In this document: positions 42,423-51,650 of the stretch, piece by piece | Layout: every line of letters starts with the position of its first letter | Position numbering within the stretch: the first letter of the stretch is position 1 | Source: UMGS1889 sp900556055 | GTDB taxonomy: Bacteria; Bacillota; Clostridia; Oscillospirales; Ruminococcaceae | Length of the DNA stretch: 64,000 bases | NCBI GenBank assembly: GCA_902463265.1 | Contig: CABQEV010000001.1 | Location: forward strand, 1-64,000 | Direction: 5' to 3' | Position numbers and translations under genes: made by a program | Notes under the pieces: generated by a model | What the model was told of the DNA's origin: nothing | Databases searched by the model: none | What the model saw: only the letters and a program-made list of their open reading frames with translations

Positions 42423-44119
42423 TACTCAGAATGTCCGCATCGTCTTCTGTGCTGATAGCTGCGGTTCTTCTGCTGCGGCTTATTTTCGGGAAATATCTGC
42501 CAAGGCGCACGTTTACGGCTCTCTGGGCGATAGCGGCACTGCGCATGCTTATCCCGTTTTATGCTATGCCGATGACGGAAAATGCGGCTTTTTATGATGC
42601 AATGCCGTCTTTTGTTCAGCGGACAAATGTCGGATATCCCGAAAAAGCGGAGTCGGACAGCAATAAAAATATCCTGCCGATAGCTGAGGCTGTTTATTCC
42701 GCTGGCGTGCTGCTGACTGGGGCTTTTTTCCTCATTCCCCATATGCGGTTCATGCGGGATATTTCGTCTGCGCTGCCTGCGGAGGACGATCATCATGAGA
42801 TGATAATGCCGTTCAACATCAGGCGGAAGGTCTGCGTGAAAATAAGCGACAGGATAATATCCCCCGTAACGGTCGGCGTTATCCGCCCTGTTATCCTGCT
42901 CCCAAAATGTATGGATTACGATAAAAAGACAATGGATTTCATTCTGGCGCATGAGCTTGTGCATATAAAAAGATTTGACGTGCTGATGAAATATCTGTCA
43001 GCGGCGGCGGTCTGCGTTCATTGGTTCAATCCGTTTGCGTGGATAATGTTTCGCATGAACTGCCGTGATATCGAGCTTGCCTGCGATGAAGAAGTCCTGA
43101 AAATAACCGGCGGCGATCCTGCCGAATATGCGATGGCGCTGATATCCGCAGAGGAAAACAAGGCGGCGCTGACCGCAGGCTTCGGATCGTCCGAGATAAA
43201 AGAAAGGATAGGTGCGATAATGAATTTCAAAAATAAATCAGTGATATGCATTGCGGCTGCTGTCGTGCTGGTCGCTGCGTCTATGACCGTGTTCGTTTCG
43301 GCGGATTTCTTCCGCAGCGATGCATCGGCTGATGCGGCGGAGGTTTCCGATTTGCAGGAGGATAAGACTGCATATATTGCCAAAAAAATATTTGTTGGCA
43401 CATCGCAATATCTCACCGAGGCGGCTTTAAATAACGAAAAGCCCGCTTCGCCGCTGACATTTGATGCGATCAACAAGGATTATTTTGCCGATATTTCGGA
43501 ATATTTCGATGATATAAGCGTGACGATAGATGCTGACACCGAGAATTATCTCGTAAAAGGCGTTTCGGTCACGATGGACGGCGAAACAAAGTCATATCCC
43601 GGAGCTGCCGCAGAAACGGAAGATGAAACAGCTGCGGCAGAGGTTACTTTTGCAAATACCGATGAAAATGACAGTGCTTCGGTCGTGATGAACAGCGAAG
43701 CGGCAGATGAAACAAGCAATGCAGATGTCACTTTTGTATCTCCCGTTAAAAACCGCAGCGTTTCGGCAGATTATCAAAGCCGTAATGACGACAGCGAAAA
43801 TTTTCATCACGGAATAGATTTTGCATGGAACGGCTGTGAAGGCTCGGACGTTTCGGCTGCTGCGGACGGCGTTGTATCGGCTGCGGATTATAACAGCAAT
43901 TACGGAAACTATGTTGTTATAGACCACGGAAACGGCTATTCAACGATATATGCGCATCTTTCTGAGATATCCGTAAGCATCGGAGACAGCGTGAAAACAG
44001 GCGAAAAAATAGGTCTGCTCGGAAGTACGGGCATGGCGACGGGTGCAAATCTTCATTTCGAGGTTCATGAGGACGGAATTGCCCAGGATCCGCAGCTGTA
44101 CATGTTTTATCCGTTCTGA
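42416..44119 (+). CDS. BlaR1-like M56 membrane protease with extracellular LytM/M23 domain
   Basis: 567 residues. Transmembrane helices lie at about 8-26, 33-50, 90-108 and 275-296. The M56 zinc site is HELVH (H179, E180, H183) with E220 in ELACDEE. In BlaR1 the part outside the last helix is a penicillin-binding domain; here it is a 150-residue linker, Ala/Glu/Asp/Thr-rich toward its end, followed by a LytM/M23 domain (about 440-567). Zinc ligands H464 and D468 (HHGID) and H547 are kept, and H514 (YAHLSE) too, but the catalytic His of the HxH motif is N545 (NLHFEV), so hydrolysis may be lost. It may bind peptidoglycan and signal through cleavage of the BlaI protein. Start overlaps blaI. Confidence 0.88.
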   Translation: MLILRMSASSSVLIAAVLLLRLIFGKYLPRRTFTALWAIAALRMLIPFYAMPMTENAAFYDAMPSFVQRTNVGYPEKAESDSNKNILPIAEAVYSAGVLLTGAFFLIPHMRFMRDISSALPAEDDHHEMIMPFNIRRKVCVKISDRIISPVTVGVIRPVILLPKCMDYDKKTMDFILAHELVHIKRFDVLMKYLSAAAVCVHWFNPFAWIMFRMNCRDIELACDEEVLKITGGDPAEYAMALISAEENKAALTAGFGSSEIKERIGAIMNFKNKSVICIAAAVVLVAASMTVFVSADFFRSDASADAAEVSDLQEDKTAYIAKKIFVGTSQYLTEAALNNEKPASPLTFDAINKDYFADISEYFDDISVTIDADTENYLVKGVSVTMDGETKSYPGAAAETEDETAAAEVTFANTDENDSASVVMNSEAADETSNADVTFVSPVKNRSVSADYQSRNDDSENFHHGIDFAWNGCEGSDVSAAADGVVSAADYNSNYGNYVVIDHGNGYSTIYAHLSEISVSIGDSVKTGEKIGLLGSTGMATGANLHFEVHEDGIAQDPQLYMFYPF

Positions 44120-44141
44120 CAGATAAAAATATCCCACAAAA

Positions 44142-44177
44142 AGGCGTTTCACATCAGTTGGTGTGAAACGCTGTTTT
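44142..44177. terminator. terminator after the M56-M23 gene
   Basis: GGCGTTTCACA and TGTGAAACGC pair and are followed by GTTTTTAG; A-rich upstream, so it may also serve the convergent operon. Confidence 0.8.
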
Positions 44178-44182
44178 TAGTA

Positions 44183-44674
44183 TTATACATCAATATAGTG
44201 TACGGGATTTCCGTTTGCCGTGCATAGCTTCAGCAGATCGTCAAAGGAAAGCAGGACGGTCGCAGTGTTGTCGTTCGGGTGAACGCCCACGCTTTTCAGT
44301 CCTTTAAGCGAATTGTCGAAATACACGGGTACATCGCCGCTTTCGTTGTTCAGCAGGCAGAACGGCGATACCGAGCCGGGTGTTATCCCGAGATGTTCCA
44401 TCAGCCTTGCTTCGGAGGCGAAGCCAAGTCTTGTCGAGCCTAGCTCTTCGGCTATCTTTTTGAGATCGGCACGCTTGCGCAGCGGCAGGACGATAAGATA
44501 GAAATGCCGTCCCTTTGAGTCACGCAGAAAAAGGTTTTTTATCACGACATCGTCTTCGGCATAAAGTGTCGGATCCTCGTCCGCTTCGCAGAACATCGCC
44601 TTGTGTTCGATTATTTTGTACTGAATTCCGCTTTTTTCGAGCAGGTCATATATAGCTTTTTTATCGTAGATCAT
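44183..44674 (-). CDS. free-standing YbaK/ProX-type aminoacyl-tRNA editing protein
   Basis: 163 residues. YbaK/EbsC fold of the prolyl-tRNA synthetase-associated (PrdX/ProXp) branch: the conserved Lys is in VVIKNLFLRD, and TPGSVSPFCLLNN is the family signature. It removes wrongly attached amino acids (Ala, or Cys in relatives) from tRNA-Pro in trans. Its ATG overlaps the stop of the lipoprotein gene, making it the fourth gene of the proS operon. That ProRS lacks the internal editing domain, so this protein probably supplies it. Confidence 0.88.
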   Translation of the reverse strand: MIYDKKAIYDLLEKSGIQYKIIEHKAMFCEADEDPTLYAEDDVVIKNLFLRDSKGRHFYLIVLPLRKRADLKKIAEELGSTRLGFASEARLMEHLGITPGSVSPFCLLNNESGDVPVYFDNSLKGLKSVGVHPNDNTATVLLSFDDLLKLCTANGNPVHYIDV

Positions 44675-45336
44675 TCCTGTTTCTCCCTGAACGGATCGGG
44701 TATATCCGTTATTTCATTCACACGGTCAAAGGTGACGGTATAGCTGTTTTCCGTTGTTTTCCCGTTATCGGTGACGGTGCTGTTCTGCACGAAATCAGCG
44801 AAATTTCCGTCAGAGTCAAATCTGTATTCCGCCGAAAATGCGGTAAGACCGTTCAGCGACTCAAATTTATCCGCAAGCTTTTCGGTGTCATAATCATAGG
44901 TGTAGACGGTTTCGCCGTCAGCTTCATCGCATCGGCTGTCGGAAATGCATTCGGGCAGCATGAAAAACAGCTGTCCGTCAGCAAACGGGTGAGTGCTTTT
45001 GCGGTTGTAGACGACGGTGTTATCGCTTTTGAGAGTGCCGTTCTGCTCGGTGTAAAGGTCAGTTCCCGTGTAATATTCACGGTATTCGCTGCCGTCGGAA
45101 ACGCCTGTGCAGAGGTAGTGGAGCTTGTTGTTTTTGTCATAGAAATAGGTGAATTCCTGCTCGGAGATCCCCGTTGAATTGTTTATCACCGAATAATGTC
45201 CGCTGTCTGCCGATGCTGCATTTTTGCGTACAGCCATAACAGCGTCATATCCCGCAACGTTTGAATTATCAGCCGAACAGCCGCCGAAAAGGAGTGCCGC
45301 CGATATCAATGCGGCGAAAGCAAAGTGTTTTTTCAT
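44671..45336 (-). CDS. lipoprotein of unknown function
   Basis: 221 residues. A signal peptide with lipobox LFGGC (Cys 20) gives a lipid-anchored outer-face protein. The mature part is beta-rich with many Tyr, Asp and Thr, in the manner of LolA/LppX-like clostridial lipoproteins (for instance EYREYYTGTDLYTEQNG), but I cannot assign the family. It overlaps the editing protein gene by four bases and is 12 bases behind the gene at 45349. It is odd to find it within a proS operon. Confidence 0.75.
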   Translation of the reverse strand: MKKHFAFAALISAALLFGGCSADNSNVAGYDAVMAVRKNAASADSGHYSVINNSTGISEQEFTYFYDKNNKLHYLCTGVSDGSEYREYYTGTDLYTEQNGTLKSDNTVVYNRKSTHPFADGQLFFMLPECISDSRCDEADGETVYTYDYDTEKLADKFESLNGLTAFSAEYRFDSDGNFADFVQNSTVTDNGKTTENSYTVTFDRVNEITDIPDPFREKQE

Positions 45337-45348
45337 CTCTGCCCTCCG

Positions 45349-46011
45349 TCAGACGGTCGGGAATGTACAGCCGCGCATATCGAAATATTCCTCGTCAAGC
45401 AGGCTGAGATCGTTTGCGAGAGCTGTATAAACTGCACTGTCTGCGGTAAGCTCAAGGCTGTCGATCATAAGCACGGGAATATCCTTTCCGAAGCGTTCGG
45501 CAATAGTTCCGTCAGCCTTAAGTGCCTTGACTGCGTTTATCGCACATGGGAAAAATTCAGCGGCAAGAGCGTCCTGCGGCATGTTTTCGAATGAGATATT
45601 GCGAAACTGCGCCCACATATCCATTGAGCCGTAAACAGCGTCGTCATCGTCGATATTCTCGAAATAATGAGCCTTCCAATTGCAGAAATTCCACCTTGCG
45701 CCGCTTATTTCGTTCTGCGGATTATCCTCGGTGTTATAGCAGAATGATACATCTGCGCCTGCTCTGTTTTTTTCGTCTGTGCCTGCCTGAAAGCATATGC
45801 CTATTGCATTCACCTTCATGTCGGTGATGCGGTTCAGCTCGTCTATCAGCCACTTTTTCAGCGCAAATATCAGCGATTTGTCATGCTCATTTTTCGGTGT
45901 GATGTCGAAATTCTTTATTTCATCGGATATATCGGTCTTTTCCATATCAAAAGAGCCTGTTTCAAGATATTCTCTCAGCTTGTCGGCAAGATCTTCATCA
46001 AAATCGGGCAT
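45349..46011 (-). CDS. cytoplasmic protein of unknown function
   Basis: 220 residues, acidic, no signal or membrane segment. The N-terminus is helical and charged; the middle has NAIGICFQAGTDEKNRAGAD and a Trp-rich stretch (ARWNFCNWKAHYFEN). I recognise no family; the plan loosely recalls DUF4303/SUKH-like immunity or housekeeping proteins, which is only an impression. AAGGAGG lies just before the ATG. It is 68 bases behind proS and 12 before the lipoprotein gene. Confidence 0.65.
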   Translation of the reverse strand: MPDFDEDLADKLREYLETGSFDMEKTDISDEIKNFDITPKNEHDKSLIFALKKWLIDELNRITDMKVNAIGICFQAGTDEKNRAGADVSFCYNTEDNPQNEISGARWNFCNWKAHYFENIDDDDAVYGSMDMWAQFRNISFENMPQDALAAEFFPCAINAVKALKADGTIAERFGKDIPVLMIDSLELTADSAVYTALANDLSLLDEEYFDMRGCTFPTV

Positions 46012-46079
46012 AGTTTATCCTCCTTAAAAACAGAGGACCGCCGCAGATATAATGCAGCGATCCCCCGAAAAATTTTTTA

Positions 46080-47525
46080 TCAATATGCTTTGCCCCAGAA
46101 AACGAGCTGATTTGCAGGCTTTCCGCAGCATACGCAGACATCGGAGACCTGTTCCTGTTCGAGAGGGATGCATCTTGAGCCGACGCCTGTAACTTCCTTG
46201 ACCTTGCTTTCGCATTCCTCACTGCCACACCACATAGCCTTGATGAAACCATTGCCCTTTTCCTCGAGAGTCTTTGTGATCTCATCGAGAGTCTTGCAGG
46301 CATATGTGCGTCTTTCACGGTTTGCGAGAGCGTTTGCATACAGTCCGTCGCGGACAGCAGTCAGCTTGTCGTTTACGGCTGTTTCGAGATCATCGAGAGA
46401 TACGAAAGCCTTTTCACGGTTATGTCTTGTGACGATAACGCACTGGTTCTGCTCTATATCCTTAGGTCCGATCTCAATGCGGACAGGAACGCCCTTCATT
46501 TCATACTCGGCGAACTTCCAGCCGGGTGTGTTGTCGGAATCATCGAGTTTGACTCTTACGCCGGCCTTTGCAAGACGATCCTTCAGCTCACGTGCCTTCT
46601 CAATAACGCCGTCCTTATGCTGCTGAACAGGAATGATAACCGCCTGAACAGGTGCAACCGCAGGGGGGAGAACAAGGCCGTTGTCATCGCCGTGAGTCAT
46701 GATGATAGCACCGATAAGACGTGTTGTAACACCCCATGAAGTCTGGTGAGGATAAACCTTCTTGTTTTCCTTGTCCGTATACATGATTCCGAATGCCTTT
46801 GCAAATCCATCGCCGAAATAGTGGGAAGTACCTGCCTGGAGAGCCTGACCGTCATGCATCAGAGCCTCGATAGCATATGTGGAAACTGCGCCCGCAAACT
46901 TGTCGCTCTCGGTCTTTTTGCCCTTGATAACAGGCATAGCAAGGCATTTTTCGCAGAAGTCCGCATATACGTTCAGCATACGCTCGGTTTCTTCGACAGC
47001 CTCCTCAGCGGTAGCGTGGATAGTGTGTCCCTCCTGCCAGAGAAATTCTCTTGAACGGAGAAAAGGACGTGTTGTCTTTTCCCATCTTACGACGGATACC
47101 CACTGATTGTAGAGCTTGGGCAGGTCGCGGTAGGAGTGAACGATATTTGAGTAATGCTCGCAGAAAAGGGTTTCGGAGGTAGGACGGACGCAGAGTCTTT
47201 CGTCCAGCTTCTCGGAGCCGCCGTGAGTTACCCATGCGACCTCCGGAGCGAAGCCCTCAACGTGATCCTTTTCCTTGTTCAGCAGGCTTTCGGGGATGAA
47301 CATAGGCATGCAGACATTCTCGTGTCCGGTAGCTTTGAACATTCCGTCGAGTATATGCTGGATATTTTCCCAGATAGCATAGCCGTAAGGTCTGATGACC
47401 ATGCAGCCCTTGACGCTTGTGTATTCGATAAGCTCAGCTTTCTTTACGATGTCGGTGTACCACTTGGCGAAGTCCTCGTCCATAGAGGTGATCGCTTCGA
47501 CCATTTTTTTATTATCCTTTGCCAT
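46080..47525 (-). CDS. proS: prolyl-tRNA synthetase, archaeal/eukaryote-like type
   Basis: Attaches proline to tRNA-Pro. 481 residues, the short type without the bacterial INS editing insertion. Class II motifs are seen: the motif 2 region RWEKTTRPFLRSREFLWQEG, the proline pocket around RPTSETLFC, and motif 3 near HGDDNGLVLPP. The C-terminal extension has a four-Cys zinc site (CGSEEC and CVCCGKP) and ends in KAY, as in the archaeal/eukaryotic group. The first gene of a four-gene operon that ends with the editing protein. Confidence 0.95.
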   Translation of the reverse strand: MAKDNKKMVEAITSMDEDFAKWYTDIVKKAELIEYTSVKGCMVIRPYGYAIWENIQHILDGMFKATGHENVCMPMFIPESLLNKEKDHVEGFAPEVAWVTHGGSEKLDERLCVRPTSETLFCEHYSNIVHSYRDLPKLYNQWVSVVRWEKTTRPFLRSREFLWQEGHTIHATAEEAVEETERMLNVYADFCEKCLAMPVIKGKKTESDKFAGAVSTYAIEALMHDGQALQAGTSHYFGDGFAKAFGIMYTDKENKKVYPHQTSWGVTTRLIGAIIMTHGDDNGLVLPPAVAPVQAVIIPVQQHKDGVIEKARELKDRLAKAGVRVKLDDSDNTPGWKFAEYEMKGVPVRIEIGPKDIEQNQCVIVTRHNREKAFVSLDDLETAVNDKLTAVRDGLYANALANRERRTYACKTLDEITKTLEEKGNGFIKAMWCGSEECESKVKEVTGVGSRCIPLEQEQVSDVCVCCGKPANQLVFWGKAY

Positions 47526-47587
47526 GACAGATCTCCTTAAACGAAAATTTCATGATTCGATTTACCTGTAAATAACCATATAAAAGC

Positions 47588-47616
47588 ATTATAACATTTT
47601 TTCGGCGGTTTGTAAA
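47588..47616 (-). promoter_or_regulatory. promoter of the proS operon
   Basis: On the minus strand TTTACA (47611-47616), 17-base spacer, TATAAT (47588-47593), with TG one base ahead of the -10. The leader is about 55 bases, with no T-box. Confidence 0.75.
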
Positions 47617-47643
47617 TAGGTTTTTGTGAATAAGAATTTCACT

Positions 47644-48561
47644 TCACATAAAATATTTATACTTCTTAGTAAGCGAAAGCAGCAGTTCAAGGCGGACTGT
47701 ATCCTTCCACTCGGGCTTTGCCATATAGTAGATATAATTTTCCAGAACGTTTATGTCGGGCGTGGAGCGTCCCTCGATCTTGAAGTTCTCAAAGCCCATA
47801 GGCACGTACTTTTCGTAGATGTCGGCTGGCTTTACATGGGTAGAATATCCCGTTGTCTGATAGAGATGAAGAATCTGCTGATCGCACTTGAATTCGGGAC
47901 ATTTGAACTGTCCGTTCGGAAATTTCTTCTTGAATTCCGCATATTTGATGTGGTTTTCGCCGATAGTTCGGTAATGCTCGCCTCTTCTCGGGCAGTTCGG
48001 CATGCAGCAGGCGTTTATGAGTATCTCGATCTTCTCTTTCTGCGGCATTTTTTCGAGAAATTCAAAGTTGTTGTTCCAGTTGTAGTCGAGAACGACAAGG
48101 CTGTACGGCTTATCAAGCTCGGTGCAGAGCTTTTCGTAATCCTCAATCTGCTTGCAGGTGGAGCTTGTGATCTTGTATCTCGGATAGGTTTTTCTGATAT
48201 AATCCTCAAGCAGGTCGGAAGCTACGATCACCTCGTTCAGACCGTTGTTTGCGGTCTTCATGACATAATTGCAGAACGGGTCGGAGAGATGCTCCTCGGT
48301 CAGCAGGGGATTTGTGAATGTAAATCTGCATGGGATCCCGCGCTGATTGAACTGCTTTAATACCTCGCTTATTATGCGCTTGTCAACGGTTCCCTCAAAA
48401 TAGCGTCCGCCGTTCCAGAGAGAGGTCGGGAATGTGCCGTAAACTGAGCCTATCGTTATATCGTCATAAAATCTTTCGGGATATTTCTTCATGTAATCCG
48501 CAAGAAGTATATTGAGATGAAAATGTCTCAGAAAATCGGGGATATGGTACTTTATACTCAT
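47644..48561 (-). CDS. conserved clostridial protein, distantly like U32 peptidases
   Basis: 305 residues, soluble. The regular spacing of strand and helix (ITIGSVYGTFPTSLWNGGR, IPCRFTFTNPLL, GLNEVIVASDLLEDYI, YKITSSTCKQI, YSLVVLDYNWNN) suggests a TIM barrel as in U32-type proteins. Cysteines at CCMPNCPRRGEHY and FKCPEFKC could bind an iron-sulfur cluster or zinc, as U32 proteins do. The spacing does not fit radical SAM. I have seen close relatives in clostridia annotated as hypothetical. Monocistronic, ATG 48561 behind AAAGGACG. Confidence 0.65.
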   Translation of the reverse strand: MSIKYHIPDFLRHFHLNILLADYMKKYPERFYDDITIGSVYGTFPTSLWNGGRYFEGTVDKRIISEVLKQFNQRGIPCRFTFTNPLLTEEHLSDPFCNYVMKTANNGLNEVIVASDLLEDYIRKTYPRYKITSSTCKQIEDYEKLCTELDKPYSLVVLDYNWNNNFEFLEKMPQKEKIEILINACCMPNCPRRGEHYRTIGENHIKYAEFKKKFPNGQFKCPEFKCDQQILHLYQTTGYSTHVKPADIYEKYVPMGFENFKIEGRSTPDINVLENYIYYMAKPEWKDTVRLELLLSLTKKYKYFM

Positions 48562-48703
48562 TTCAAACGTCCTTTCGGTAATATAATGCTATTATATCAC
48601 TCAAAATCGGTTTCGTAAACAGTTTTTTGAAATTAACATTTGATAATGTGATATTATCGGCGTATTTCACAAAGATTTTACGTGAATTTATTATAAAAAC
48701 TGA

Positions 48704-48732
48704 GTGACAAAACAGCTTTGATGTGTTATAAT
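48704..48732 (+). promoter_or_regulatory. promoter of ppk
   Basis: GTGACA (48704-48709), 17-base spacer, TATAAT (48727-48732) with an extended -10 (TGT before it). Confidence 0.75.
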
Positions 48733-48775
48733 ATAAAGAACAAAGGGCATCGCCCGTTACAGGCAGGTTTGAAGT

Positions 48776-50884
48776 ATGAAACAATGTTATGACAATCGTG
48801 AGCTTTCCTGGCTCAAATTCAATGAACGTGTTCTTGAGGAGGCGGAAAATACTGCTGTTCCTCTTGCTGAAAGGCTGTCATTTGCAGCTATATATCAGAG
48901 CAATCTCGATGAATTTTTTATGGTGCGTGTAGGTTCTCTGCACGACCAGTTTATAGTTGACCCCGATTTTAAGGAAAATAAGACGGGAATGCTCGTAGGT
49001 GAGCAGATACAGGCTATCTTAAAGCGTGTTGCGGAGCTGACTCCCCGAAAAGACAGGGCATATATGGACATCATGAAAAGCCTGGCGGAATACGGCTTCC
49101 AGCAGGTGGATTTCCGTTCGCTGTCGGCTGAGGAGGAGCAGTTTTTGCAGGCGTATTTCAATTCCGAGATACTCCCGCTCATTTCCCCGCAGGTCATAGA
49201 CAAGCGTCATCCGTTCCCGTTCCTCAAAAACAAGGAGATATATGCCGCTGTCAGCATTGAATCGAAAAGCGACGGAAAGATAGGCATTATCCCCGCAAGC
49301 GGAAATTTCAGCAGACTGATATTTCTCCCAGGGACCGAGCGCCGCTTTATGCTGGTTGAGGAGCTTATCCTGCATTATGTGGGTCAGGTATTCCAGAATT
49401 ATCATATTATCGACAAGACGCTTTTCAGAGTCACAAGAAATGCGGATATCAACGTGGAAGAGGCACTCGACCACGATCTTGATTTCCGTCAGGTGATGGA
49501 GGAGCTGCTCAAAAAGAGAAAGAAGCTCTCACCCGTAAGGCTGGAGCTTTCGAGAAATATCTCAAAATCGACGCTTGATTATCTCTGCGAAAATCTGGAG
49601 CTTACTCCCGAGCAGGTATTCAAGATAAAATCTCCGCTGGATATGTCGTTTGCATTTGCGCTGAAGGATAAGATCGCCGAGGCAGGCTGTCCTATCTTCT
49701 ACAACAAGGCTGAGCCGCAGAAGTCGATGTATGTCGATCCGCATGAGCCGATGATGAAGCAGATAGCAAAGAAGGATATTCTCCTCAGCTATCCGTATGA
49801 GTCGATACGTCCGTTCATAAAGCTGCTGAATGAGGCTGCCGAGGACGAGAGTGTTGTTTCCGTAAAGATAACGCTTTACCGTGTTGCGAAGAATTCAAAG
49901 ATAGTTGAAGCACTTGTAAATATGGCGGAAAACGGCAAGGACGTGCTTGTGCTTGTCGAGCTGCGTGCGAGATTTGATGAGGAAAACAACATCGGCTGGT
50001 CGAAGCGTCTGGAAAGTGCGGGCTGCCGTGTAATATACGGTCCCGAAAATCTGAAGGTACATTCAAAGCTGCTGCTTATCACAAGAAAGAACGGCTCAAA
50101 GGTCGAGCATATCACGCAGATAGGCACAGGAAATTACAACGAAAAGACCTCAAACCTTTACACTGACCTCTCGCTCATGACCGCAAATGAGGATATCGCA
50201 AATGAAGCCGCTCAGGTGTTCCATGCGCTTTCGATAGGAAATCTTGTCGAGGATACGAAGCATCTGCTTGTTGCGCCGAAGTCGCTCCAGAATAAGATAC
50301 TTGACATGATCGACGAAGAGATAAGCGTTGCAAAGGCTGGCGGAAATGCATATCTCGGCTTCAAGCTGAATTCGCTGACGGATAAGGTCATAATGGATAA
50401 GCTGACAGAAGCGTCGCAGGCGGGCGTAAGGATAGACCTGATCGTCAGGGGAATATGCTGCCTTGTTGCGGGTGTTCCGGGATATACCGAGAATATCAGC
50501 ATCATAAGCATCGTCGGAAGATATCTGGAACATTCGAGAATTTACATATTCGGCACGGAGGAACGCTGCCGCCTGTATATATCCTCGGCGGATTTCATGA
50601 CGAGAAACACGCTGCGAAGGGTAGAGGTAGCCGCTCCCGTGTATGACCCCGGCATAAAGGAAAGGATACTCGGAATGTTCAGGATAATCCTTTCCGACAA
50701 TATGAAGGCAAGGCGCATGAATCCGAACAGCATCTACACTCGCAAGGAGGTTGTCGGAATGCCGATAGACTGTCAGGAATACTTCATCAAGGAAGCCTAT
50801 GACAATGCCGAAAAGATACCGCTGAACACGTCCAAAAAGCACAAGGGATTTATCGAATGGATAAAGTCTTTGTTTAAGAAATAA
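48776..50884 (+). CDS. ppk: polyphosphate kinase 1
   Basis: Makes polyphosphate from ATP. 702 residues, with N, H, C1 and C2 domains. The N-terminus YDNRELSWLKFNERVLEEA is typical. The phosphorylated His is in KVHSKLLLI (C1) and the second catalytic region is YISSADFMTRNTLRRVE (C2). QIGTGNYNEKTSNLYTDLSL is the most conserved stretch. Monocistronic with its own promoter and terminator. No pstSCAB or ppx is adjacent. Confidence 0.96.
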   Translation: MKQCYDNRELSWLKFNERVLEEAENTAVPLAERLSFAAIYQSNLDEFFMVRVGSLHDQFIVDPDFKENKTGMLVGEQIQAILKRVAELTPRKDRAYMDIMKSLAEYGFQQVDFRSLSAEEEQFLQAYFNSEILPLISPQVIDKRHPFPFLKNKEIYAAVSIESKSDGKIGIIPASGNFSRLIFLPGTERRFMLVEELILHYVGQVFQNYHIIDKTLFRVTRNADINVEEALDHDLDFRQVMEELLKKRKKLSPVRLELSRNISKSTLDYLCENLELTPEQVFKIKSPLDMSFAFALKDKIAEAGCPIFYNKAEPQKSMYVDPHEPMMKQIAKKDILLSYPYESIRPFIKLLNEAAEDESVVSVKITLYRVAKNSKIVEALVNMAENGKDVLVLVELRARFDEENNIGWSKRLESAGCRVIYGPENLKVHSKLLLITRKNGSKVEHITQIGTGNYNEKTSNLYTDLSLMTANEDIANEAAQVFHALSIGNLVEDTKHLLVAPKSLQNKILDMIDEEISVAKAGGNAYLGFKLNSLTDKVIMDKLTEASQAGVRIDLIVRGICCLVAGVPGYTENISIISIVGRYLEHSRIYIFGTEERCRLYISSADFMTRNTLRRVEVAAPVYDPGIKERILGMFRIILSDNMKARRMNPNSIYTRKEVVGMPIDCQEYFIKEAYDNAEKIPLNTSKKHKGFIEWIKSLFKK

Positions 50885-50900
50885 TATCATCTCCAAAATA

Positions 50901-50936
50901 AAAAGCCTGAGAAAGCCGAAATTTTCTCAGGCTTTT
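50901..50936 (+). terminator. terminator of ppk
   Basis: AAAAGCCTGAGAAA and TTTCTCAGGCTTTT form a long stem ending in a T-run. Confidence 0.9.
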
Positions 50937-51083
50937 ATAATAAAAACTATTTTTGGGGAAACTGCTTATTATAATAAGCCGCTCCCGAAATGTCAATATC
51001 GAAAGAGAATGCTGTATTTTTCACATTTTATGTTGCAATCTGTCGGATCATCATGTATAATAAGGAAAAAGGGGGGGTAAAAA

Positions 51084-51464
51084 ATGGGGGAATTTAATCT
51101 GCCGAGATACATTCTGAAGCTGATCTTCTCGATAGGATTATCATTTTTCTTTGTGTCCAAGGGTTCGGAAAGCTTTGATGACAAGGGCTTTTTCTATTTG
51201 CTGGCAATGGGGTTTGTGATGTTCCTGCTGCTGTACTTTATCGCAACGGCATTCGGTTTCTGCCTGAATGCTACGGGAAATTATCTGGTCGCGGCAATTG
51301 TTTTTGTGATAGGCATTGCTGTCCTTTCGGGACTGTCGGTATTTGTGGCAAAGATGGGCAAGGCCATCAATATCATAGCTTCGATAGCTGTTGTCGCCGG
51401 GCTTTTCTGGCTGCCTATAAGAGATGTAAAAAATCTCGTGCGTTACAGCCGCAATGAAATATAA
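51084..51464 (+). CDS. small polytopic membrane protein
   Basis: 126 residues with four hydrophobic segments (about 9-24, 35-58, 66-88 and 95-113) and a basic C-terminus (RDVKNLVRYSRNE). A G-rich ribosome-binding site precedes the ATG. No family or neighbour suggests a role. Confidence 0.7.
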   Translation: MGEFNLPRYILKLIFSIGLSFFFVSKGSESFDDKGFFYLLAMGFVMFLLLYFIATAFGFCLNATGNYLVAAIVFVIGIAVLSGLSVFVAKMGKAINIIASIAVVAGLFWLPIRDVKNLVRYSRNEI

Positions 51465-51470
51465 TGCTAT

Positions 51471-51498
51471 GCCGCTGTCATAATGACGGCGGCTTTTT
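51471..51498 (+). terminator. terminator after the small membrane gene
   Basis: GCCGCTGTCAT and ATGACGGCGGC pair with a small mismatch, followed by five T. Confidence 0.75.
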
Positions 51499-51650
51499 GT
51501 ATCATTATCATTATTAGACAGATTTTTACACTTTAACTGTTAAAATCGCTGAAATTATCCCGCAAATATTGAAAAAATCAAGCATATGGGTTATAATAAA
51601 ATAAGTTTGCAATAAGAAATGACGGATATGTCATGAAAGGAAAGATAAAA

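Noticed and set aside
42056..42964. 302-codon minus-strand frame, and similar long antisense frames at 20511-21371, 23259-24035 and 28654-29589
   Set aside because: All mirror well-supported genes and show composition typical of antisense reading.
47526..47643. T-box leader for proS
   Set aside because: The leader after the mapped promoter is about 55 bases, with no terminator/antiterminator pair or UGGN-type T-box sequence.
47644..48561. Radical SAM enzyme
   Set aside because: Cysteines are present (CCMPNC, CPEFKC) but not in CxxxCxxC spacing near the N-terminus; a U32-like fold fits better.
50934..50985. Another copy of the dispersed repeat after ppk
   Set aside because: Only the first dozen bases (TTATAATAAAAAC) agree; the paired arm and inner stem are missing.
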